This document shows, piece after piece, positions 22,803-30,961 of a stretch of 64,000 nucleotides of DNA; the stretch's first letter is position 1; each line of letters starts with the position of its first letter. The notes beneath the pieces are model-generated. The model worked only from the letters and a program-made list of their open reading frames with translations. It was not told where the DNA came from and searched no databases. Position numbers and translations under genes: made by a program. This DNA comes from an uncultured Pseudodesulfovibrio sp. (lineage in GTDB: Bacteria; Desulfobacterota; Desulfovibrionia; Desulfovibrionales; Desulfovibrionaceae): contig NZ_OY760064.1 in assembly GCF_963662885.1 (NCBI RefSeq), positions 434,001 through 498,000 of the forward strand, read 5' to 3'.

Positions 22803-24617
22803 ATGGATACCGAGTACAAATTTTTTGCCGACCAGTTCCCCGACACGCCCGGCGTTTATTTAATGAAAGATGAACGCGGGCGGATCCTCTATGTGGGCAA
22901 GGCCAAGAAGCTGCGGCGTCGGCTGGCCTCCTATTTCCGCAATCCGGCAGGGCAGACTCCCAAGACACGCGCCCTGGTCGCCCGCATCCGCCACATCGAT
23001 ACCTTGCTCACGGCCACCGAAAAGGAGGCCCTGCTCCTGGAGTCCGGGCTGATCAAGAAGCACCGGCCGCGCTACAATGTCGTCCTCAAGGATGACAAGC
23101 AATACGTCCTCTTTCGTCTGGACCGCCAAAACGACTTTCCCCGTCTGTCCATGACCCGCAAGGTGGTTCGGGACGGTTCGGTCTATTTTGGGCCGTTCAC
23201 CTCGGCCTCGGCCGCGCGAACCGTCTGGAAGCTGCTCGGCAAGGTGTTTCCGCTGCGCAAGTGCAAGGACACCGCATTCCGGAATCGTGTCCGTCCGTGC
23301 CTGTATCACGACATTGGTCAGTGCTGGGCGCCGTGCACCAAGGATGTTGACCGGCAGGAGTATGCGGAGATGGTCCATCGGGTGGAAATGCTTCTGTCCG
23401 GCCGCAGTCTGGAACTGGTGGATGACCTGACAAGGAAGATGAAGACGGCGTCCAGGGATATGGCGTTCGAGCGGGCTGCGGAATACCGTGACCAGATTCG
23501 GGCGGTGAAGAAGACCGTGGAAGGGCAGGCCGCAGTGATCCACGACAACCGTGACCGTGACGTGGTCGGTATTGCCGAGAACGGCCAGGGGCTTGGTCTG
23601 GGGCTTCTCTTCGTGCGCCAGGGGCGTCTGCTCGACCAAAAACAGTTTTTCTGGCCCGGTCTGACCCTGGAGGAGGGGCCGGAGGTGGTCGAGAGTTTCA
23701 TCGGCCAATTCTACGGTGTGGGGCGGTTCATACCGTCCACCCTGGTCGTGCCGATGGATTTGGAGGAATCCCCGCTGCCGGAAATCCTGGCCGAGCGCAG
23801 TGGGCACAACGTGCATATCGTCACACCGCGGAACACGCAGGAAAAACAGTTGCTCGGCATTGCCCGTAACGTCGCCTCACGGTCCATGGAGGTGCACGAG
23901 ACCATTACCTCGCGGTTGCAGAAGGTCTTGCGGCTCCCGGAAGAGCCGGTGCGCATCGAGTGCGTGGACGCTTCACACCTGGGCGGCCGCGACATGCGCG
24001 TGGGGCAGGTGGTCTTCGAGGATGGCCGACGCAACCCGGAGGCCTCACGTGTCTATGCCTTCCCCGATCTGGACGGATCGGGTGACGACTACGCGGCCCT
24101 GGCCGGATGGGCGCGTCGACGCATTGAGTCCGGTCCGCCCTGGCCTGATCTGGTACTTATCGACGGCGGCAGGGGGCAGATCGCGGCCGTGGAAAAGGGG
24201 CTGGCCGAGTGCACCGAGGAATGTGGCTGGGAGCTGGCCTCCATTGCCAAGGGCGAGACCCGTCGTGCCGGTGAGTTGGGCGACGTTATTTTCCGGCCCG
24301 GTCGCAAGAACCCCATGCCCCTCAAACCGGGCAGTCCGGAATTGCTCTTCCTGCAGAAGATCCGTGATGCAGCCCACCGTTTCGTGCTGGGGCGGCAGCG
24401 GCGGGCGCGCAAGAAAGCGGTCTTGAGCAGCGAGTTGACCTCCCTGCCCGGCATCGGACCCAAGACGGCGCGGATCCTCTGGGATCGTTTCGAGTCCCTG
24501 GACGCCATGCTCGAGGCCGGGCCCAAGGACATCGGGGCGCTGTCCGGCATCGGTCCCAAACGGGCGGACAAAATCCATGGAGCCCTGCAGGCCTTGAAAA
24601 CATCACGGGAATCCTGA
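22803..24617 (+). CDS. uvrC: Excinuclease ABC subunit C
   Basis: The 604-residue nuclease makes both incisions in nucleotide excision repair. It has the N-terminal GIY-YIG domain (PGVYLMKDERGRILYVGKAKKLRRRL), a UVR helix (DDLTRKMKTASRDMAFERAAEYRDQI) for UvrB binding, the C-terminal RNase H-like nuclease (ECVDASHLGGRDMRVGQV, LVLIDGGRGQ) and a helix-hairpin-helix pair at the end (LPGIGPKTARILW, LSGIGPKRADKI). Start ATG 22803 is chosen by homology; no good Shine-Dalgarno precedes it. An in-frame TTG at 22779 is an alternative. Divergent from the porin. Confidence 0.94.
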   Translation: MDTEYKFFADQFPDTPGVYLMKDERGRILYVGKAKKLRRRLASYFRNPAGQTPKTRALVARIRHIDTLLTATEKEALLLESGLIKKHRPRYNVVLKDDKQYVLFRLDRQNDFPRLSMTRKVVRDGSVYFGPFTSASAARTVWKLLGKVFPLRKCKDTAFRNRVRPCLYHDIGQCWAPCTKDVDRQEYAEMVHRVEMLLSGRSLELVDDLTRKMKTASRDMAFERAAEYRDQIRAVKKTVEGQAAVIHDNRDRDVVGIAENGQGLGLGLLFVRQGRLLDQKQFFWPGLTLEEGPEVVESFIGQFYGVGRFIPSTLVVPMDLEESPLPEILAERSGHNVHIVTPRNTQEKQLLGIARNVASRSMEVHETITSRLQKVLRLPEEPVRIECVDASHLGGRDMRVGQVVFEDGRRNPEASRVYAFPDLDGSGDDYAALAGWARRRIESGPPWPDLVLIDGGRGQIAAVEKGLAECTEECGWELASIAKGETRRAGELGDVIFRPGRKNPMPLKPGSPELLFLQKIRDAAHRFVLGRQRRARKKAVLSSELTSLPGIGPKTARILWDRFESLDAMLEAGPKDIGALSGIGPKRADKIHGALQALKTSRES

Positions 24618-24711
24618 TTTCACGGGTTGAATCCATAGCGAAATGCCGTATGGTGACGTAAATGGCCAGGAGCCCCGTTATCGCGTCACCTTCACGCTTA
24701 TGGAGACTGTC

Positions 24712-25557
24712 ATGCAGGAAGTACACATTCCCGAAATCACCTTGAACGACGGCAGAAGCATGCCCGCGCTGGGCCTGGGTACCTACAAACTCAACGGCCT
24801 GGAAGGGGTGAAGGCTCTTGTAGGGGGTGTCGACGCCGGATACCGGCTTCTGGATTCCGCCTTCAATTACGAGAACGAGGGAGCGCTGGGGCAGGCCGTG
24901 CGCCGGGCCGACATTGACCGGGAAAAACTGTTTCTGGTCTCCAAGCTGCCGGGACGCCACCAGCGGCGCGAGGAGGCTTTGCGAACCATTGAGGAATCCC
25001 TCTACCGGGCCGGACTCGATTATTGGGACTTGTATCTAATCCACTGGCCCAATCCGAAACAGGGTTTGTATGTGGAGGCGTGGAAGGCCTTGCTTGAAGC
25101 CAGGGAGCGGGGGCTGATCCGTTCGGCGGGCGTATGCAACTTCCTGCCCGAGCATCTGGAAGTGCTGGTTCGGGAAACCGGCACGGCTCCGGCGGTCAAT
25201 CAGGTGGAACTGCATCCCTATTTTTCACAGAAGGAGCAGGTCGCTTTCGACCGCAGGCACCATATCGTCACTCAGGCGTGGAGCCCTCTAGCCAGGACCC
25301 TCAATATAATGAAAGAGAAGACGTTGCAGGAGATCGCCGAGGTCACGGGCAAGAGCGTGGCCCAGGTCGTCCTGCGTTGGCACGTTCAGTCGGGCGTCGT
25401 GCCTGTGCCCAAATCCGCCACACCCGAGCGGCAGAAGGAGAACATGAATGTGTTCAACTTCGAGCTGTGCGACGCGGACATGGCGGCCATCGACGCCTTG
25501 GCGCGCCCTGACGGCCGCCTCAAGGGACAGGACCCGGCGGTGTACGAGGAGTACTAG
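24712..25557 (+). CDS. Aldo/keto reductase
   Basis: The 281-residue TIM-barrel enzyme belongs to the AKR5/2,5-diketogluconate-reductase-like group. Catalytic residues are visible: Asp in LLDSAFNYENE, Tyr in NYENE, Lys in LVSKLP, His in LIHWPNP. It reduces aldehydes or ketones with NADPH; substrate unknown. ATG 24712 follows TATGGAGACTGTC; the longer in-frame reading from 24643 has no binding site. It ends 4 bp before the convergent MBL hydrolase gene. Confidence 0.9.
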   Translation: MQEVHIPEITLNDGRSMPALGLGTYKLNGLEGVKALVGGVDAGYRLLDSAFNYENEGALGQAVRRADIDREKLFLVSKLPGRHQRREEALRTIEESLYRAGLDYWDLYLIHWPNPKQGLYVEAWKALLEARERGLIRSAGVCNFLPEHLEVLVRETGTAPAVNQVELHPYFSQKEQVAFDRRHHIVTQAWSPLARTLNIMKEKTLQEIAEVTGKSVAQVVLRWHVQSGVVPVPKSATPERQKENMNVFNFELCDADMAAIDALARPDGRLKGQDPAVYEEY

Positions 25558-25561
25558 TCCG

Positions 25562-26239
25562 CTAGATGGTCAGGGGCTTGCCGATAGCCAACTCGAGCAT
25601 CTCCGTATCGGGAGCGACCAGGGCCAACTGTTCGGTCATGGATTGGGTGTTCTGGTCGAGAATGCCCCAGGTTCCCCAGTGCTGGGGAATGAGTTTCTTG
25701 CACTTGAGCAGTTTGCAGGCGTAGGCCGCCTGCTGCGCGTCCATGGTGAACCGGCCGCCGATGGGCAGGATCGCCACGTCGATGTCGTGGAATTTCCCGA
25801 TCAGCTCCATGTCGCCGAAGAGTGCCGTATCGCCCGAATCGTAGACGCACAGTCCGCCCGGTTCGGTGATGACGAAGCCTGCAGGCACGCCGCTGGACGA
25901 GGAGTGGATGGCCTGGGTCATCTGGATGTCCAGTCCCTTGCGCCTGACCGTGCCGCCGATGTTCATGCCCACGCCCAGGTGTTCGGGCAGCCCTTCCTTC
26001 ATCAGATTCTGGATGACGTCGAACATGGCGACCACTTCGGCGTCATGTTTGATCGCCAGCTCAAGCGTCTGGCCGATGTGATCGTGATGGTCGTGGGTCA
26101 CCAGGATGAGGTTGCACTCGTCCACATCCTTGTACGAACTGGGGGCGCTGGGGTTGCCCACGAAAAACGGATCGATGAACAGGGTGGCGTCGGCGGCCTT
26201 GATTCTGAAATTCGCGTGGCCGAACCAGGTAATCTCCAT
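25562..26239 (-). CDS. Metallo-beta-lactamase-fold hydrolase (UPF0173/UlaG-like)
   Basis: The 225-residue protein has the MBL metal motif THDHHDHIG (HxHxDH) and later ligands in DSGDTALFGDM and QHWGTW. It begins MEITWFGHANFRIKAADATLFIDPFF, matching the UPF0173 family of probable metal-dependent hydrolases. Substrate unknown. It follows ubiX by 10 bp on the same strand, so the two are probably co-transcribed. Confidence 0.88.
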   Translation of the reverse strand: MEITWFGHANFRIKAADATLFIDPFFVGNPSAPSSYKDVDECNLILVTHDHHDHIGQTLELAIKHDAEVVAMFDVIQNLMKEGLPEHLGVGMNIGGTVRRKGLDIQMTQAIHSSSSGVPAGFVITEPGGLCVYDSGDTALFGDMELIGKFHDIDVAILPIGGRFTMDAQQAAYACKLLKCKKLIPQHWGTWGILDQNTQSMTEQLALVAPDTEMLELAIGKPLTI

Positions 26240-26249
26240 GGCGTTTCTC

Positions 26250-26813
26250 CTACTCTCCCCACCGCCTGAACAGGGAATGGGGAATGTCCAGTTGGTCGAG
26301 GACCTTGCCGGCCAGCTGGTCGGTCAGGTCCGCAATGGTTGCCGGGCGATGATAGAAACCCGGACATGCCGGTAAAATGACAGCTCCGGCCTGTGTCGCC
26401 GTGAGCATGTTTTGCAGATGGATGGTGGAAAGCGGGGTTTCCCGCGGCACGAGGATCAGCCTGCCGCGTTCCTTGAGGGTCACGTCCGCTGCCCGATGGA
26501 TGAGGGTGTGGCCGTAGCCGGTGGCGACGGCGGACAGGGTGGCCATGGAGCAGGGGCAGATGATCATGCCATCGTGTCTCCATGAGCCGCTGGCAGGCGG
26601 GGCGGAGATGTCGTCGGCGTCATGGACCGTTGCGCCCTTTGTAAGGTCTTCAGGCGTAAGGTCGGTTTCCAGGGCCAGCACCTTTCTGGCGGCGTCGGAG
26701 ATGATGACGTGGAGTTCCACGTCGTCGCGGCCAATGAGTCCCTTGATCAGGGATTGGGCGTACAGGCTGCCGCTTGCGCCGCTGACCGCCAGGATGATGC
26801 GTTTTGCTTCCAT
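26250..26813 (-). CDS. ubiX: UbiX-family flavin prenyltransferase
   Basis: The 187-residue protein has VSGASGSLYAQSLI (FMN/phosphate loop), CPCSMATLSAVATGYG, and RETPLSTIHLQNM, all UbiX/Pad1 signatures. It attaches dimethylallyl to FMN to make prenylated FMN, the cofactor of UbiD decarboxylases. A ubiD-family gene lies 1.3 kb away on the other strand, a likely recipient. In this setting the pair may serve the futalosine-type menaquinone pathway. ATG 26813 follows GGGAGAATAC. Confidence 0.93.
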   Translation of the reverse strand: MEAKRIILAVSGASGSLYAQSLIKGLIGRDDVELHVIISDAARKVLALETDLTPEDLTKGATVHDADDISAPPASGSWRHDGMIICPCSMATLSAVATGYGHTLIHRAADVTLKERGRLILVPRETPLSTIHLQNMLTATQAGAVILPACPGFYHRPATIADLTDQLAGKVLDQLDIPHSLFRRWGE

Positions 26814-26936
26814 GTATTCTCCCGCCCGGCTGATACCTGAGCTTATAGACTTTTTTTAGACTTTTTTGCAAGGAAAAACCAACCGACGTGGCTTCCGGCC
26901 GTTTCCTGTTTCATTTTTACGGTGGATAGTATAGCC

Positions 26937-26965
26937 TTGACAAAGGAGTAGGGGAAGTATAGCTA
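26937..26965 (+). promoter_or_regulatory. Promoter of tRNA-Arg
   Basis: TTGACA (26937-26942) and TAGCTA (26960-26965) are 17 bp apart; a TATAGC alternative lies at 15 bp. A dyad GGAAGTA-N4-TACTTCC (26953-26970) covers the -10. Confidence 0.6.
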
Positions 26966-26977
26966 CTTCCTTCCCGT

Positions 26978-27054
26978 GGGCTATTAGCTCAGTTGGATAG
27001 AGTGCTTGCCTCCGGAGCAAGAGGTCGCAGGTTCGAATCCTGCATAGCCCACCA
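26978..27054 (+). tRNA. tRNA-Arg (anticodon CCG)
   Basis: The 77-nt cloverleaf has acceptor arms GGGCTAT and ATAGCCC, D arm GCTC...GAGT, anticodon stem CTTGC/GCAAG with loop CTCCGGA (anticodon CCG at 27012-27014), and the T loop in GGTTCGAATCC. The CCA end is encoded (27052-27054), as is usual in this group. It decodes the CGG codon. Confidence 0.96.
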
Positions 27055-27056
27055 TG

Positions 27057-27103
27057 AGAAAAGAAAAAGCCCCTGCATACGTGCAGGGGCTTTTTCTTTT
27101 CTC
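27057..27103. terminator. Bidirectional terminator between tRNA-Arg and the hemerythrin gene
   Basis: AAAAAGCCCCTGCA and TGCAGGGGCTTTTT form a long stem over a TACG loop, flanked by A/T tracts on both sides, so it ends both convergent transcripts. Confidence 0.93.
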
Positions 27104-27104
27104 A

Positions 27105-27509
27105 TCACGCCCCCTCGTCGTCGGTCTCCGGGAGCCAGGGGATGAACTTGCGGTCTTCATGCATGATATGGTTGGTCAGCCAGCGGCTGAGGAAGATGAA
27201 GACCTGGGAAAGATTGGTTCTGACGAGCATGTCACGCCTGAACTCATCCACTTTGTCGGCATAGATTCGGTGCTGCTTGGTGTGGGCCTCGATGTCCGGG
27301 TAGCCCAGGCTGCGCAGGACGGCTTCCTCCGCCTGGAAATGCACCATGGAATAGTCGCGCATCTTGTCTATGAGCAAGACCATGAGCGTTTCGTCGTGAC
27401 GCTGAATGGCGTCATAGGACTCGTTGAGCAGGTCGATGAGTTCCCTGTGCTGCTCGTCCAGCTCGTCCATGCCCACGGACATGGCTTCGTCCCATTGAAT
27501 GAGAGACAT
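27105..27509 (-). CDS. Bacteriohemerythrin
   Basis: The 134-residue four-helix protein has the di-iron ligands of hemerythrin: His in DEQHRELIDL, HFQAEEAVL (His and Glu), the HTKQH pair (His, His), and HIMHEDRKF (His, Asp). It binds O2 reversibly; in sulfate reducers it serves O2 storage, sensing or delivery. No membrane or chemoreceptor part is attached. ATG 27509 follows GGAGGAAACAG. Confidence 0.95.
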   Translation of the reverse strand: MSLIQWDEAMSVGMDELDEQHRELIDLLNESYDAIQRHDETLMVLLIDKMRDYSMVHFQAEEAVLRSLGYPDIEAHTKQHRIYADKVDEFRRDMLVRTNLSQVFIFLSRWLTNHIMHEDRKFIPWLPETDDEGA

Positions 27510-27739
27510 CTGTTTCCTCCAAGCACGATTTCGATTTCGGGGAGCCTAGCAGAAACGGGGTAAATGACAAGGCTCGGGGACCCGCCTTCCGCAGAGTGCC
27601 GGGATTTCGCCGGGTTGGAAACGGTCGTGTATCCATTGCGCGAAAATCCGGCTGCCCTCGCCCAGATTATAATACAAAAAACGACTCCTCCGTGCTTACA
27701 GGCAATAATGAGATCATACCCGGTTCGGAGGACTATATA

Positions 27740-28018
27740 ATGCGTAAAGTGTTAACAATGTCAAACAGTTGTCAGGAGTGTGTCTTTCATCACAAGAAGT
27801 GCATTCTTGGGCACCAACGCCCTTGGAACGCTGCGCGATGCGACGATTATCAACCCTATTGCCTGGTGTGCAACTACCCTGAGGAGTTCTGCAACACCTG
27901 CCGCAATCTCGCTTCACGCTGGATGAAGCCGTTGGAAGAGGAGCTTCACACGGCTTATCGACAGCTTTCAACCGTGCAGTACGCTTGCGTCTGGGAGCCT
28001 CCTTCGGCGTCCAACTAG
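27740..28018 (+). CDS. Cysteine-rich protein of unknown function
   Basis: The 92-residue protein starts at ATG 27740 after GGAGG at 8 bases. It holds nine Cys, mostly in CxxC-like pairs (CQEC, CLVC, CNTC), with nearby His (VFHHKKC, GHQRP), suggesting one or more zinc or iron-sulfur sites. There is no signal peptide. A consensus -10 (TATAAT 27668-27673) lies upstream but without a clear -35. I do not recognise the family. The second ATG, seven codons in, is a possible start. Confidence 0.65.
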   Translation: MRKVLTMSNSCQECVFHHKKCILGHQRPWNAARCDDYQPYCLVCNYPEEFCNTCRNLASRWMKPLEEELHTAYRQLSTVQYACVWEPPSASN

Positions 28019-28125
28019 CCCGACTGCTCCCGCTCCAAGGTTCCCGCGCAGATCGATTCTCCGCTTAACTTTTCCGCCTTTTCCGTCTAGATTGGCTCGC
28101 CACAAGTCAACAAACGGGAACCGCA

Positions 28126-29970
28126 ATGGGATACAGGAATACGCGTGAATGCCTCGATGCTCTCGAGGCCAAGGGTGAGCTTGCCCGCATCGACAAGAGT
28201 GTGGACGCAAAAATAGAGATCGGCGCCATTCAGCGCAGGGTATTCCGGGCCAAGGGTCCGGCTCTGCTCTTCAGCAATGTCAGGGGCTGTCGTTTCCCCA
28301 TGGCCGCCAACCTCTATGGTACGCGGGAGCGCATGCGCTTCCTCTTCCGCGACACCCTGGAAACGGTCGAGCGGCTGATGAAACTCAAGCTCGACCCTAT
28401 GGAGTGCCTGCGCCGTCCATGGCAATATCTGGGTGCGCCCAGAACGGCCTGGCATACCTTGCCCAAAAAGGTCTCGGACGGTCCGGTCATGGCCAACGAG
28501 ACCGTCATTTCCAGCCTGCCGGAACTCCAGTCCTGGCCCATGGACGGCGGCCCCTACGTGACGCTTCCCCAGGTCTACACCGAGGACCCGGCCGCGCCGG
28601 GCTTTGCCGGGTCCAACCTCGGCATGTACCGCGTCCAGCTGTCGGGCAACGAATATGTCCGCGATCGGGAAGTGGGGCTGCATTACCAGATCCATCGGGG
28701 CATAGGCCATCACCACGCCGAGGCTCTGCGCCGTGGCGAACCGCTCAAGGTCAACATTGCGGTGGGCGGCGCACCGTCCATGACTCTGGCCGCCATGATG
28801 CCCCTGCCCGAGGGGCTGGCCGAGATATTTTTTGCCGGAGCACTGGGCGGCCACCGGATCCCCATGGTCAAACGGCCGGGCGGTTTACCCATCCCTGCCG
28901 AAGCGGACTTTTGCATCTGCGGCACGGTGGTGCGGGGTGGGGAAAAGCCCGAGGGACCGTTCGGCGACCATCTGGGCTATTACAGCCTGGCCCACGATTT
29001 CCCGGTGCTCAGGGTGGACAAGGTCTACCATCGCGACGATGCGATCTGGCCCTTCACCACAGTGGGCCGCCCGCCTCAGGAGGACACCCTGTTTGGCGAG
29101 TTCGTCCACGAGCTGACCGCCGAGCTGGTGCCGTCGGTTTTTGCCGGTGTGCATGAGGTGCACGCCGTGGACGCAGCCGGGGTGCACCCGCTGCTCCTGG
29201 CCGTGGGCAGTGAGCGTTACGTGCCGTACGCCGCCGAACGCCAGCCGCAGGAGCTGCTGACCAACGCCATGGCGCTGCTTGGCAATACCCAGACCTCGCT
29301 GTCGAAATACGTGCTCATCGCGGCCCGGGAAGACCTGCCGCATGGTGTGGGCTGCCACGACGTGCCCGAATTCTTCCGCCACTTGCTGGAGCGGGTGGAT
29401 TTGACCCGCGATCTGCATTTCATCACCCGGACCACCATCGATACCCTGGACTACTCGGGCATCAGCCTGAACCAGGGGTCCAAGCTCGTTCTGGCTGTGG
29501 CCGGGAGCCGCAAACGCGAACTGGCCGTGGAGGTCCCGTCCGGACTCGATCTGCCGCGCGGGTTCCGTGATCCGCAGGTCTTCGCGCCGGGTATCCTGAT
29601 CATCAAGGGCCCCAAGCACAGCCGCAAGCGGGACCAGCAGGACCCGGCCCTGGATCGGCTGGGCGACATGCTGGCCAAGGTCCCCGGCATCGAGGGATTC
29701 CCCCTGGTGGTGGTTGCCGACGACGCGGGATTCGCGGCCGAGAACTGGGACAACTTCCTGTGGGTGACCTTTACCCGCTCCGACCCGGCCACGGACATTT
29801 ATGGCGCAGGCGCATTCACCCACGCCAAGCACTGGGGGGCAGACAAGGCCCTGGTGGTGGACGCCCGGCTGAAGACCTACCACGCACCGCCCCTTGAGGA
29901 AGACCCCGAGGTGGAGAAACGGGTGGACGAACTGGGCGCCAAGGGCGGCCCGCTGCACGGAATCATCTAA
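28126..29970 (+). CDS. UbiD-family (de)carboxylase, menaquinone-type
   Basis: The 614-residue protein has UbiD features: N-terminal GYRNTRECLDALEAKGELARI, RYHIHRG-like HYQIHRGIGHHHAEA (Mg/prFMN region), the KPEGPFGDHLGYY motif with the catalytic Glu region, and VHEVHAVDAAGVHPLLLAVGS. UbiD enzymes use prenylated FMN made by UbiX. The long form with a C-terminal domain is the type linked to menaquinone and aryl-acid decarboxylation; a futalosine-pathway role is inferred. ATG 28126 follows GGGAACCGCA. The neighbour 11 bp downstream is probably in the same transcript. Confidence 0.9.
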   Translation: MGYRNTRECLDALEAKGELARIDKSVDAKIEIGAIQRRVFRAKGPALLFSNVRGCRFPMAANLYGTRERMRFLFRDTLETVERLMKLKLDPMECLRRPWQYLGAPRTAWHTLPKKVSDGPVMANETVISSLPELQSWPMDGGPYVTLPQVYTEDPAAPGFAGSNLGMYRVQLSGNEYVRDREVGLHYQIHRGIGHHHAEALRRGEPLKVNIAVGGAPSMTLAAMMPLPEGLAEIFFAGALGGHRIPMVKRPGGLPIPAEADFCICGTVVRGGEKPEGPFGDHLGYYSLAHDFPVLRVDKVYHRDDAIWPFTTVGRPPQEDTLFGEFVHELTAELVPSVFAGVHEVHAVDAAGVHPLLLAVGSERYVPYAAERQPQELLTNAMALLGNTQTSLSKYVLIAAREDLPHGVGCHDVPEFFRHLLERVDLTRDLHFITRTTIDTLDYSGISLNQGSKLVLAVAGSRKRELAVEVPSGLDLPRGFRDPQVFAPGILIIKGPKHSRKRDQQDPALDRLGDMLAKVPGIEGFPLVVVADDAGFAAENWDNFLWVTFTRSDPATDIYGAGAFTHAKHWGADKALVVDARLKTYHAPPLEEDPEVEKRVDELGAKGGPLHGII

Positions 29971-29981
29971 CGGAGAACTAC

Positions 29982-30491
29982 ATGGACGAAAAAGTCGCAC
30001 AGGAACTGAAGCTCGCCTTTTCCCTGGACCTTTACGAAACCGTCAAGGCCGCCCGGAAAAACCGGGACGAGCACGTCTTTCGGCACACCATGGCCGAAGA
30101 GGGCGGGCAGATGGTGTTCGTGGGCATGTTCCCCAAAAAGGACCTGATGGAAATGCCCAACATGACTGAGGAATTCACGGCCAGGCTGCAGACCTTCAAT
30201 CTGCTCGGAGTGGTCACGGACGGCAAGTCCGGCCTGGACATGTTCTATCTGGGCGGCATGAACAAGCCGTATACCACCCTGAACAATGGCCGCGAGTTGG
30301 CCAAGACTCTGACCGACGAGCCGGTCTTCGCCTTCCTGGAGATGTATTTCCGACTCAAGGGTACGATGATGGATTTCCGGGTCATGACCTATGACGAGTT
30401 CGTCAAGGCCGTGGAGAGCGAGGTCTTCAAGAACACCTCCTTCTCGCGCATGAGCGAGGCCCAGGAGCTTCTGGCGACGCTGGAAAACTAG
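29982..30491 (+). CDS. Conserved protein of unknown function downstream of ubiD
   Basis: The 169-residue acidic protein starts at ATG 29982 after GGAGAACTAC. It has no signal peptide or membrane helix, and the sequence alternates helix and strand (GGQMVFVGMFPKKDLMEMP, TFNLLGVVTDGKSGLDMFYLGG). It is unlike enzyme families I know. Being 11 bp after ubiD, it may assist that enzyme, but this is only position. A strong terminator follows. Confidence 0.8.
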   Translation: MDEKVAQELKLAFSLDLYETVKAARKNRDEHVFRHTMAEEGGQMVFVGMFPKKDLMEMPNMTEEFTARLQTFNLLGVVTDGKSGLDMFYLGGMNKPYTTLNNGRELAKTLTDEPVFAFLEMYFRLKGTMMDFRVMTYDEFVKAVESEVFKNTSFSRMSEAQELLATLEN

Positions 30492-30509
30492 GTCGGCAGA
30501 GAAACGCAT

Positions 30510-30549
30510 GAAAAAAGCGGCCGCGTCTCATTGAGACGCGGCCGCTTTT
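30510..30549. terminator. Bidirectional terminator
   Basis: A long stem AAAGCGGCCGCGTCTC/GAGACGCGGCCGCTTT with an ATT-type loop has flanking A and T tracts and separates the ubiD transcript from the convergent Hpt/CheV operon. Confidence 0.95.
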
Positions 30550-30562
30550 GCGTGCATGTTTT

Positions 30563-30961
30563 CTAGTCCCCTTGCAGGGTCTTCTGGACCGCCACCGCGA
30601 GCATGTGCGAGTGCAGCCGGGTGGATATGGTGTCGCTGTTTTCTATGTTCTCGATCAGTTCGCGGAGCTTGTCCACGGATTCGAGGCAGGCGGTGATGAT
30701 GACTTCCGAAGGGGCAATCTGCTTCTTGCGGATCATCTCGAAAACGTTTTCAAGCTTGTGGGCCAGGTCTTCTACAGTGGTCAGCTTGAGCAGGTTGGAC
30801 CCTGCCTTGACAGAATGGGCGTCGCGAAAGATGGAATTGATGACTTCCGGGTCGCAGTCGCCGCAGTTTTCCAACTGCAACAGACCCGACTCGATGGAGT
30901 CGAGCCGGTCCGTTGTTTCTTCGATAAATACTTCGAGGACTTCATCCCCTCGCTGGATCAA
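30563..30961 (-). CDS. Hpt-domain phosphotransfer protein
   Basis: The 132-residue helical protein resembles the CheA P1/Hpt domain, with the phospho-acceptor His in RDAHSVKAGSNLLKL. There is no kinase core, so it must receive phosphate from a separate kinase or the receiver domain next door. Its start overlaps the cheV stop by 4 bp (ATGA), indicating coupled translation. It probably exchanges phosphate with CheV or another receiver. Confidence 0.88.
   Translation of the reverse strand: MIQRGDEVLEVFIEETTDRLDSIESGLLQLENCGDCDPEVINSIFRDAHSVKAGSNLLKLTTVEDLAHKLENVFEMIRKKQIAPSEVIITACLESVDKLRELIENIENSDTISTRLHSHMLAVAVQKTLQGD

Noticed and set aside
27736..27741. TATAAT overlapping the start of the Cys-rich gene as its promoter
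   Set aside because: There is no -35, and it would make the mRNA leave out its own ribosome-binding site.
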